9,159 nt of DNA from DASPKO01 sp035628055 (GTDB lineage: Bacteria > Planctomycetota > Phycisphaerae > Phycisphaerales > UBA1924): assembly GCA_035628055.1 (NCBI GenBank), contig DASPKO010000270.1:1-9159 (forward strand). Direction: 5' to 3'. The translations under genes and the position numbers were made by a program. Positions 1 through 5,849 of this stretch are shown in pieces. The notes under the pieces are model-generated. The model ran no database searches. It saw nothing but the letters and a program-made list of their open reading frames with translations, and was not told the DNA's origin. Position 1 is the stretch's first letter. Every line of letters starts with the position of its first letter.

Positions 1-847
1 CCTGGGAATCCCCGCGGGGCGGGGCCTCGCGGTCGGCGCCGGCGTCCGGCGCGCGTTCCCGTGCCGCCGCGGGCGCCTCGGGCAGGATCAGCCGGTACGA
101 GGTCTTCCACACCGGCATCTCGTGCACGTACGCCACGACCACCTCGCGCTCGCCCGCGCCAGAGAACGTGATGTCCACCGTCTTGACGGTTTCGGCCCGC
201 TGCTCGTCGAGCGCCCCCAGGGCCTTGTCCAGGTCATCCTTCAGGCGGTCGCGCAGGCGCACGCCCCGCAGCTCGGTGATCGGCATCGTCTCGATCGTGC
301 CCGGACTGGCCTCGGGCACGAAGTTCACGTACACCGTGTCCACGAGCGGCTGGTCCTTGCCCGACGGCACCTTGCGCGTCTCCGTCCCGACGATGGTCGC
401 GACCACCGGCCCGGTTACCGCCAGCAGCTCCACCGTCGACCCGCGCAGCCGCTCCAGGAGGACGCCCAGCGGCGGGTTGTCCGCGATGGGCACCTGGAAT
501 GATCCGAGGCGGCGCGAGACCGGGTCCTTCGAGGCGTAGGAGACCGAGTCGATGCGACCGCCGCCGAGGTCGAGGATGACCAGCGACTTGAGGATGTCGT
601 TGACCTGCTCGGCGTGGAAGCTCAGATGGGCCTGGCGGTCCCCTTCGACCTCGCCCTGCCGCTGGAAGAACCCGACCCCGGAGCGGTACAGCGTGATTCG
701 GCGGATCGGCAGGTCGGGCCCCGGGTCGCCCGCGGGGGCGGCGGCCTCCCGGGCCGCGGGCGCCCCGCGCGTTCCGGGCTGCGCCAGCGCGGGGGCGAGC
801 GGAGCGGCGAGGCCGGCAAGCAGGACGATCGCGGCGAGGCGGGGCAT
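1..847 (-). CDS. Secreted DUF4139 domain-containing protein, 3' end outside window
   Basis: The start is ATG at 847 on the minus strand; 282 codons are visible and the frame is still open at the left edge. A GGAG at 856-859 lies 8 nt before the ATG. Residues 1-22 look like a Sec signal peptide: MPR, a hydrophobic Leu/Ala run, then an ALA|QP cleavage site. After an Ala/Pro linker (about 23-46) comes a beta-rich N-terminal region with ITLYRSGVGFF (51-61), HAEQVNDILKSLVILDL (78-94) and SVSYASKDPVSRRLGSF (101-117). Near the cut end, VVVAYVHEMPVWKTSYRLIL (237-256) is the characteristic entry into the DUF4139 fold seen in MuiA-like proteins. The cellular role of this family is poorly defined; export is inferred from the signal peptide. 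After residue 256 there is an Ala/Pro/Arg-rich low-complexity stretch. The gene diverges from the FAD/Fe-S oxidase. Family assignment is fairly secure; no enzymatic function can be assigned. Confidence 0.8.
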   Translation of the reverse strand, partial: MPRLAAIVLLAGLAAPLAPALAQPGTRGAPAAREAAAPAGDPGPDLPIRRITLYRSGVGFFQRQGEVEGDRQAHLSFHAEQVNDILKSLVILDLGGGRIDSVSYASKDPVSRRLGSFQVPIADNPPLGVLLERLRGSTVELLAVTGPVVATIVGTETRKVPSGKDQPLVDTVYVNFVPEASPGTIETMPITELRGVRLRDRLKDDLDKALGALDEQRAETVKTVDITFSGAGEREVVVAYVHEMPVWKTSYRLILPEAPAAARERAPDAGADREAPPRGDSQ

Positions 848-890
848 CTGTTGTTCTCCGTGGCCGGGCGCGCGGGGCCGGTGCGCGGGG

Positions 891-896
891 AGTGTA
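891..896 (-). promoter_or_regulatory. Candidate -10 hexamer TACACT for the DUF4139 gene
   Basis: On the minus strand the hexamer reads TACACT in the context GGCTCTACACTCCCC, and its 3' end is 43 nt before the ATG at 847. It matches four of six bases of TATAAT and the hexamer before the divergent gene. No convincing -35 is seen at 16-18 bp, so this is a pattern-based call. Confidence 0.4.
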
Positions 897-960
897 GAGC
901 CGGCTCGGTGGCACCCGCCGCCAGAGGACCCATGGCCGCCCGCCGACGGTTGTGCCCGCG

Positions 961-991
961 ACCTCCGTCGCGTGCCCGCGCTCACGGAGGT
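961..991. promoter_or_regulatory. Inverted repeat abutting the candidate -10 of the FAD/Fe-S gene
   Basis: The arms ACCTCCGT (961-968) and ACGGAGGT (984-991) are perfect 8-bp reverse complements with 15 bp between them. Inside, CGCG at 969-972 can pair with CGCG at 977-980. The right arm ends one base before the TACACT hexamer at 993-998, so a protein bound here would cover the -35 region and spacer of the plus-strand promoter. It should not be transcribed from either divergent promoter, which favours a DNA operator over an RNA hairpin. No specific regulator can be named from the sequence. Confidence 0.4.
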
Positions 992-992
992 T

Positions 993-998
993 TACACT
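993..998 (+). promoter_or_regulatory. Candidate -10 hexamer TACACT for the FAD/Fe-S oxidase gene
   Basis: TACACT lies in the context GGTTTACACTCGCC, 26 nt before the proposed GTG start at 1025. It is identical to the hexamer before the divergent DUF4139 gene. The -35 position has no TTGACA-like sequence; an inverted repeat occupies that area. Confidence 0.42.
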
Positions 999-1024
999 CG
1001 CCCCGGGGATCGGAGCCGCCGCGC

Positions 1025-4000
1025 GTGCGTCTGACGGTGCTGAACAGCTCGCCGTCCCGGTCGGCGGCCCGGGCCGCCGGCTCGGGGCTGGGCGTCCACG
1101 ACAGTCCCGCGGAGCGGGGCGCGGGCGAGGAGATCGCCCGGGCGCTCCGCCGCGTCGTGCGCGGGGAAGTCCGATTCGGCGCGCACGACCGCATGCTCTA
1201 CGCGACCGACGCCTCGCTCTACCAGGTCGAGCCCCTCGGCGTCGTGGTGCCCGCGGACGTCGCCGACGCCCAGGCCGCGGTGCGCTGGTGCGGGCAGAAC
1301 GGCGTCGCGGTCCTGCCCCGGGGCGGGGGCACGAGCTTGGCGGGGCAGTGCGTGAACCGGGCCGTGGTGATCGATCTCTCGCGGCACTGCCGCGGGATCG
1401 GCCCCGTCGATGTGCCCGCAGCGCGCGACGGGCGGGGGCTGCCCGCCTCGATCTGGGCCGAGCCGGGGGTGGTGGTGGACGAGCTGAATCGCGAGCTGCT
1501 CGCCCGGGGCACGGGGCTCTTCTGGGCCCCCGACCCGGCCACGACCGCCCAGGCGACGGTGGGCGGGTGCATCGGCAACAACGCCGCCGGAGCGCGCTCC
1601 ATCCGCTATGGGCGCACGAGCGAGAACCTCCTGGCGCTTGACGTGCTGCTGGCGACCGGGGAGCGCGTCCTGCTGGAGAGGCACGCCGGGGCCCGCGATG
1701 CGGTAGCGCGGCGGCTGGCGGAGGGGGTCCTCAAGATCGTCACCCGGAACGCCGGGGCGATCCGCGACCGCTTCCCGCGCACCGTGCGCCGCAACGCGGG
1801 GTACGGCCTGGACATGATCCTCGACCAGGTGATGCGCGGGGCCACCGCGGGCACGCTCGACCTGACTCCCCTGCTCTGCGGGAGCGAGGGGACGCTCGCC
1901 GTTACGCTCGGCGCCCGGCTCAGGCTCTCGCCCATCCCGTGCGCCCGGGGCCTGGCGGTGGTCAGCTTCGCGGCCCTCGAGGAGGCCATCGAGGCCGTGG
2001 CCCCGATCCTGCGCGAGCTGCTCCCGCTCGGGCTCTCCGCGGTTGAGCTGCTCGACGACGTGGTGCTGGGAGCGGCCGCGGGGAACCTGGAATACCGGCG
2101 CTACGTGGAGTTGCTCCCGGGGGCCGACATCGCGCGCGGCGAGCCCAAGGCCGCGCTCTACGTCGAGTTCTTCGGCTTCGAGGAGGGCGCGCCGGAAGTG
2201 CGTCGCGGGCTCGCGGCCCTCCAGGATCTGGCGGCGCGCCTGCCCGGGGCCACCGCGGCGCGCTCCTACACCGACGCGGCCGCCATGCTGGACGCCTGGC
2301 AGCTCCGCAAGGCGGGCGAGCCGCTGCTGCACGGCCTGGGCGGCCCGCGCAAGCCCGTCACGTTCATCGAGGACAACGCCGTCCCCGTCGAGCGCCTCGG
2401 CGAGTTCGTGCGCGAGCTGAAGCAGATCGTGGCCCGGCACGGCACGCGCGCGGCGTACTGGGCGCACGCGAGCGTGGGCGTGCTGCACGTGCGTCCGATG
2501 ATCGACCTGCACGACCCGGCCGACCGGGCGCGCATGGTCGAGATCGCCGTCGAGGTGGCCGACCTGGCCCGGGCCTGCGGGGGCGTCATGTCCGGCGAGC
2601 ACGGCGATGGGCGCGTGCGCGGACCGCTGCTGGAACGGTTCTTCGGACCCGAGCTCATGCGCGCCTTCCGCGAGGTGAAGGCCGTCTTCGACCCCGCGGG
2701 CCTCCTCAATCCCGGCATGGTGGTCGCGCCCGGTCCCGTCGGGACGATCGCCAGCGACCTGCGCGTGCTCGCGGGCCCCGCGCCGGCCCCGCCCGCGGGA
2801 GACGCCGGGACGCGCCCCGGCCCCGCCGCCGACACGTTCTTCGACTTCGGCGCCCACGGACCGCTGGGAGCCGCCGAGCTCTGCAACGGCGCCGGCGTCT
2901 GTCGCAAGACCCGCGGGGGAACCATGTGCCCGAGCTACCGGGCGACCCTCGACGAGCGGCACGCGACACGGGGCCGCGGGAACGCCCTGCGGCTGGCCAT
3001 CGGCGGGCAACTGGGACCGGACCGGGCGGAGGCCCCAGCCGGCCCCGCCTGGGACGACCCGGAAACGGTGGCCACGCTCAACCTCTGCCTGAGCTGCAAG
3101 GCGTGCAAGGCCGAGTGCCCCAGCAACGTCGACATCGCCCGTCTCAAGGCCGAGTACCTGGCGCAGCGGAACCGCCTCCGGGGCGGCCCGCCGCTGGCCG
3201 ACCGGGCCTTCGGGCACGTGCGCCGCCTCAACCGCCTTGGCTCGCTGGCCCCGGGCCTGGCCAACTGGGGCGCCCGCCGCGGTCCCGTGCGCTGGGCGCT
3301 GCGCCGGGCGCTGGGGATCGATCCCCGCCGCACCCTGCCCCCGTTCGCCCCCTCGCTCTACGCGTGGATGCACCGGCACCGGGCGCAGCGCCCCGCTCCG
3401 GGCGCCCCCCGGCCGCGCCGGCGCGTCGGGCTGTTCGCGGACTGCTTCACCACGTACAACGAGCCGGGCATCGGGGCCGCGACCGTGCGCGCGCTCGAGG
3501 CCCTGGGCTGCGAGGTTGTCCTCCTCCCGGAGCGCGAGGGCGGCCCGCTCCGGCGCGGCGGATGCTGCGGACGCGCCCTGATCTCGACCGGGCTCCTGCC
3601 CGAGGCCATCGCCGAGGCGGACGCCACGATCGGGCTGCTGCGGCCCGCGCTCGAGGATGATGCCCTCGACGCCCTGGTGGTCTGCGAGCCCTCCTGCCTC
3701 AGCGCCATCACAGACGACTGGCTCGGCCTCAGGATGGGCACGCCCCTCGAGGTCCGGCGCGCCCTGGCCGCCAAGGCCATGCTCCCCGAGCAGCTCGTGG
3801 CGGAGCTCGTCAAGGAGGCCGGCGCCCCGGCGCCCGGGCCGCCCGGTCCCGCGGACCCCGCGACCGCGGGACGGCTCATCCTGCACGCGCACTGCCATCA
3901 GAAAGCGCTCTGGGGCGCCAGCTCCAGCGCCGAGGCCCTCCGCCTGCTGGCCCCAGGCCGCGTGGACGTGCTGGACTCCGGGTGCTGCGGCCTGGCGGGC

Positions 4001-4261
4001 GCCTTCGGCTTCACCGCCGACCGCTACGACCTCTCGATGCGGGTCGGCGAGCTCTCGCTCTTCGGGTCCGCCCGGGCCGCCGGGCCCCTTGACGTGCTCG
4101 TGGCGCCGGGCACGTCGTGCCGGCATCAGATCCATGACGGCACGGGCCGGCGGGCCCTGCACCCCATGGAGGTGATCGGGGGCCTGCTCGCGGCGCCGGG
4201 CGCTGCGGGAGTGCCCGCGCCCCCCCGGCCCGTCACCGCGCCTGCCACACCGGCGGACTGA
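1025..4261 (+). CDS. Single-chain FAD-linked oxidase / Fe-S (GlcD-GlcF-like) D-2-hydroxyacid dehydrogenase, YdiJ/Dld-type
   Basis: This 1078-residue protein should oxidise a D-2-hydroxyacid (D-lactate, glycolate or D-2-hydroxyglutarate class) with FAD and pass electrons through Fe-S clusters. The N-terminal half is a PCMH-type FAD domain: PRGGGTSLAGQ (98-108), WAPDPATTAQATVGG followed by CIGNNAAGARSIRYG (about 170-198), and LLCGSEGTLAV. An FAD-oxidase C-terminal domain follows, ending around SGEHGDGR (523-530). A GlcF-like half has Cys620, Cys626 and Cys635 (CNGAGVCRK, GTMCPSY), then CLSCKACKAECP (Cys688, 691, 694, 698), consistent with two 4Fe-4S clusters. Two Cys-rich CCG modules follow: GGCCGR (847/848) with CEPSC (887/891), and HCHQK (956-960) with GCCG (987/988). 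The GTG at 1025 is preferred because GGAG at 1012-1015 sits 9 nt upstream and similarity begins only downstream; GTG at 1037 is an alternative. No membrane segment is evident. The 3' end overlaps convergent metF by 29 bp. The substrate cannot be told from sequence alone. Confidence 0.92.
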   Translation: MRLTVLNSSPSRSAARAAGSGLGVHDSPAERGAGEEIARALRRVVRGEVRFGAHDRMLYATDASLYQVEPLGVVVPADVADAQAAVRWCGQNGVAVLPRGGGTSLAGQCVNRAVVIDLSRHCRGIGPVDVPAARDGRGLPASIWAEPGVVVDELNRELLARGTGLFWAPDPATTAQATVGGCIGNNAAGARSIRYGRTSENLLALDVLLATGERVLLERHAGARDAVARRLAEGVLKIVTRNAGAIRDRFPRTVRRNAGYGLDMILDQVMRGATAGTLDLTPLLCGSEGTLAVTLGARLRLSPIPCARGLAVVSFAALEEAIEAVAPILRELLPLGLSAVELLDDVVLGAAAGNLEYRRYVELLPGADIARGEPKAALYVEFFGFEEGAPEVRRGLAALQDLAARLPGATAARSYTDAAAMLDAWQLRKAGEPLLHGLGGPRKPVTFIEDNAVPVERLGEFVRELKQIVARHGTRAAYWAHASVGVLHVRPMIDLHDPADRARMVEIAVEVADLARACGGVMSGEHGDGRVRGPLLERFFGPELMRAFREVKAVFDPAGLLNPGMVVAPGPVGTIASDLRVLAGPAPAPPAGDAGTRPGPAADTFFDFGAHGPLGAAELCNGAGVCRKTRGGTMCPSYRATLDERHATRGRGNALRLAIGGQLGPDRAEAPAGPAWDDPETVATLNLCLSCKACKAECPSNVDIARLKAEYLAQRNRLRGGPPLADRAFGHVRRLNRLGSLAPGLANWGARRGPVRWALRRALGIDPRRTLPPFAPSLYAWMHRHRAQRPAPGAPRPRRRVGLFADCFTTYNEPGIGAATVRALEALGCEVVLLPEREGGPLRRGGCCGRALISTGLLPEAIAEADATIGLLRPALEDDALDALVVCEPSCLSAITDDWLGLRMGTPLEVRRALAAKAMLPEQLVAELVKEAGAPAPGPPGPADPATAGRLILHAHCHQKALWGASSSAEALRLLAPGRVDVLDSGCCGLAGAFGFTADRYDLSMRVGELSLFGSARAAGPLDVLVAPGTSCRHQIHDGTGRRALHPMEVIGGLLAAPGAAGVPAPPRPVTAPATPAD

Positions 4262-5183
4262 TCAGCGAGCGCGAGTCGCGCACGCCCAGGGTCTGGTAGA
4301 TCTCGCGCGTCGCCGTGGACCGGTTGAGCGTATAGAAGTGGATGCCCCGGACCTGGTGGTCCAGCAGGTCGCGGCACTGCTCGGTCGCCCAGTGGACGCC
4401 GACGCGGCGCACCGCGTCCGGGTCGCCTCCGGTGCGGTTGAGGGCACGCAGCAGCGGGGCCGGGAAGTGGCACCCCAAGGCCAGCTCGGCCATGCGGAGC
4501 ATCCCCGGGATGGACGTGACGGGCATGATGCCCGCGAGAATTGGCACGCGAATCCCCGCCAGCTCGCAGCGGTCGCGGAAGTCATAGAACAGGTGGTTGT
4601 CGAAGAAGAGCTGCGTGCAGATGTAGTCGGCCCCGGCGTCGACCTTCGCCTTGAGCAGGTCCATCTCGCGCATCCGGTTCGGGGTCCCGGGATGCCCCTC
4701 GGGGTATCCCGCCACGCCGATCCCGAAGCCCCCCGCACCGCCCCCGGCCCCCCCCTCCGGCGCCCGGCTCTCGCGCTGGCGGATGAAGCGCACCAGGTCG
4801 GCGGCGTAGCGGAAGTCGTCCTGGGAGCGGTCGTAGTCGCCCAGGTGGCGCGGCGTATCGCCGCCGAGCGCCACGATGTTGCGAATTCCGGCCTCCGCGT
4901 ACCGGTCGAGGATCGCGCTCGCCTCGTCCCGGCTGTGGCAGACGCAGGTGAGGTGCGGGAACGGCTCGAGGGTCGTTGACCGCTTCAGGCGGATCACCAG
5001 CTCGTGGGTGAGCGCGCGCGTCGAGCCGCCGGCCCCATAGGTGACGGAGACGAAGCTCGGGCGCAGGGCCTCGAACTCCGCGATGGAGGCGAAGAGCGCC
5101 TCGGCCGCCTCGGTGCCGCGGGGCGGGAAGAACTCGAAGGAGAACGTGGTCGCGTGCTGGGTGAAGATGTCGCGGACGTGCAT
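4233..5183 (-). CDS. metF: Methylenetetrahydrofolate reductase
   Basis: This 316-residue FAD-dependent TIM-barrel enzyme reduces 5,10-methylene-THF to 5-methyl-THF, the methyl donor for methionine synthesis, in the cytosol. Signatures in order are FSFEFFPPRG (14-23, with Glu17 matching the family's catalytic acid), SVTYGAGGS (46-54), NIVALGGDTP (102-111, with Asp109 at the conserved FAD/folate-contacting Asp), GVAGYPEGHP (156-165), QLFFDN (191-196), LAGIMPVTS (216-224) and GIHFYTLN (280-287). Its length is normal for a bacterial catalytic-domain-only MetF. Residues 140-153 form an Ala/Gly-rich insert before the GVAGYPEGHP strand that typical MetF proteins lack. The ATG at 5183 has no strong Shine-Dalgarno (only GAAG nearby), but FSFEFFPP sits at the usual distance from it. 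The gene stands alone, converging on the FAD/Fe-S gene and diverging from the CoA-binding gene. Its upstream region holds a strong palindrome that may regulate it. Confidence 0.96.
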   Translation of the reverse strand: MHVRDIFTQHATTFSFEFFPPRGTEAAEALFASIAEFEALRPSFVSVTYGAGGSTRALTHELVIRLKRSTTLEPFPHLTCVCHSRDEASAILDRYAEAGIRNIVALGGDTPRHLGDYDRSQDDFRYAADLVRFIRQRESRAPEGGAGGGAGGFGIGVAGYPEGHPGTPNRMREMDLLKAKVDAGADYICTQLFFDNHLFYDFRDRCELAGIRVPILAGIMPVTSIPGMLRMAELALGCHFPAPLLRALNRTGGDPDAVRRVGVHWATEQCRDLLDHQVRGIHFYTLNRSTATREIYQTLGVRDSRSLISPPVWQAR

Positions 5184-5249
5184 GGCTTCGCGTCGCGGGG
5201 GAGGTCGTCACCCGGGGGCCGGGCGGCGCGGTCGCCCCCCGCGCGGCTC

Positions 5250-5255
5250 ATTCTA
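5250..5255 (-). promoter_or_regulatory. Candidate -10 hexamer TAGAAT for metF
   Basis: The minus strand reads GGATAGAATGAG; TAGAAT differs from TATAAT at one position and lies 66 nt before the metF ATG. Its first base is also the outer base of the 24-bp palindrome at 5255-5278, so the palindrome would fill the spacer and -35 zone. No good TTGACA-like box is seen. Confidence 0.4.
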
Positions 5256-5278
5256 TCCGTTCATCCGGATGAACGGAT
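5255..5278. promoter_or_regulatory. Perfect 24-bp palindrome, putative operator between metF and the CoA-binding gene
   Basis: The left arm ATCCGTTCATCC (5255-5266) is the exact reverse complement of the right arm GGATGAACGGAT (5267-5278), with no spacer. A tandem direct repeat CGGATGAA x2 (5266-5273 and 5274-5281) overlaps it. It lies 72 bp before metF and 127 bp before the divergent CoA-binding gene. No gene ends nearby and no T-tract follows, so a terminator is unlikely. It is AT-richer than its surroundings. Protein binding by a dimeric regulator is the natural reading; MetJ boxes (AGACGTCT-like) are not present and I cannot name the regulator. Confidence 0.6.
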
Positions 5279-5305
5279 GAAAGAGGCCGGAGCGGGCCCC
5301 TCCCC

Positions 5306-5330
5306 GGCGGGTTTCCGGGCGAAACCCGCC
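5306..5330. repeat. Inverted repeat, 10-bp stem with 5-nt loop
   Basis: GGCGGGTTTC (5306-5315) and GAAACCCGCC (5321-5330) are perfect reverse complements around the loop CGGGC. The hairpin would be stable in RNA or cruciform DNA. It has no following T-tract in either direction, and no gene ends nearby, so it is not an obvious terminator. It may be a second regulatory site of the divergent region or a dispersed REP-like element; one window cannot distinguish these. Confidence 0.5.
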
Positions 5331-5382
5331 CCGACCTGGTGCACGCCCCGGGCGCTGCGGTGGCGGGCCCTCCCCCGCGACG

Positions 5383-5388
5383 TACATT
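5383..5388 (+). promoter_or_regulatory. Candidate -10 hexamer TACATT for the CoA-binding gene
   Basis: TACATT sits in CGACGTACATTCGCGCC, 16 nt before the ATG at 5405, and resembles the TACACT hexamers at 891-896 and 993-998, including the following TCGC/TCCC. The implied 5' leader is very short yet still contains the GGAGG at 5395-5399. Confidence 0.38.
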
Positions 5389-5394
5389 CGCGCC

Positions 5395-5399
5395 GGAGG
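5395..5399 (+). promoter_or_regulatory. Shine-Dalgarno GGAGG that decides the CoA-binding gene start
   Basis: GGAGG lies 5 nt before the ATG at 5405. It supports this start over the frame extension reaching back to 5339, whose upstream codons resemble no family member. Confidence 0.75.
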
Positions 5400-5404
5400 T
5401 GCCC

Positions 5405-5767
5405 ATGCGCGTCATGGTGATCGGGGCCTCGAACGATCGCGACAAGTTCGGCAACAAGGCCGTGCGCGCCTTTCTCCGCCAGGGGCACGAGGTCGTGCCG
5501 GTCAATCCCACCGTCGCGGAGGTCGAGGGTCTGCGGACCTATCCGGATGTCGCGAGCGTGCCCGGACATGTCGACCGGGCCTGCTTCTACGTTCAGCCGG
5601 AGGTCGGCGTCGAGGTGGTCAGGCAGGTGGCGCGCCGCGGCAACGTCGACGAGGTCTGGCTCAACCCGGGCGCCGACGCCCCCGAGGTGGTCGCCGAGGC
5701 CAAGCGCCTCGGCCTCAGTGTCGTCCGGGCCTGTTCCATCCGGTCCATCGGCGAGGTGCCGGACTAG
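5405..5767 (+). CDS. Small CoA-binding (Rossmann fold) protein, YccU/CoA_binding_2 type
   Basis: This 120-residue cytosolic protein resembles the stand-alone CoA-binding family (Pfam CoA_binding_2), which adopts the Rossmann-like fold of the succinyl-CoA synthetase alpha N-terminus. The motif MRVMVIGASNDRDKFGNKAV (1-20) is the beta1/glycine-loop segment, followed by GHEVVPVNP (27-35), GLRTYPDVASVP (42-53), VWLNPGAD (84-91) and the C-terminal VVRACSIRSIG (106-116). The NPGAD and ACSI-x-x-IG signatures fit the shorter variant of this family; E. coli YccU has a longer N-terminus. The physiological role is unknown: CoA or nucleotide binding is inferred from the fold, and no catalytic residues can be pointed to. 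It diverges from metF across the palindrome region and is followed 82 bp later by the subtilase, which has its own ribosome-binding site, so co-transcription is possible but unproven. Confidence 0.88.
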   Translation: MRVMVIGASNDRDKFGNKAVRAFLRQGHEVVPVNPTVAEVEGLRTYPDVASVPGHVDRACFYVQPEVGVEVVRQVARRGNVDEVWLNPGADAPEVVAEAKRLGLSVVRACSIRSIGEVPD

Positions 5768-5812
5768 GCCCCCCGGCCCGTGCGCCGCCTTGCCCCGGGG
5801 ACTCCCCTCGAC

Positions 5813-5818
5813 CACACT
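5813..5818 (+). promoter_or_regulatory. Candidate -10-like hexamer CACACT before the subtilase gene
   Basis: CACACT lies 31 nt before the ATG at 5850 and is flanked by CGAC (5809-5812) and GTCG (5819-5822), a small dyad around the hexamer. It resembles the TACACT boxes elsewhere but lacks the first T, so this is a weak call. Confidence 0.25.
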
Positions 5819-5849
5819 GTCGGAGGACACACCCGCACAGGAGCACCGC

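Noticed and set aside
234..914. 226-codon minus-strand frame overlapping the DUF4139 gene
   Set aside because: Pro/Arg-rich nonsense in an alternative frame of the same strand; the true frame, starting at 847, has a signal peptide and conserved motifs.
614..1024. Upstream extension of the FAD/Fe-S frame to an ATG at 614
   Set aside because: It would overlap the DUF4139 coding region and adds about 137 Arg/Gly/Pro-rich residues unrelated to the family; the GTG at 1025 has a Shine-Dalgarno.
992..4162. 1056-codon open frame on the minus strand opposite the FAD/Fe-S gene
   Set aside because: The protein is Arg/Gly/Ala/His-rich with no domain signature, while the plus strand encodes an unmistakable enzyme. 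Long antisense frames are expected in DNA this GC-rich.
5793..5800. CCCCGGGG-type palindrome between the CoA-binding and subtilase genes
   Set aside because: Short, purely G/C, with no T-tract; expected by chance at this base composition, so not called a terminator.
5547..5849. Upstream extension of the subtilase frame
   Set aside because: It overlaps the CoA-binding gene in another frame and would bury the signal peptide; ATG 5850 has AGGAG at good spacing and begins a classic signal sequence.
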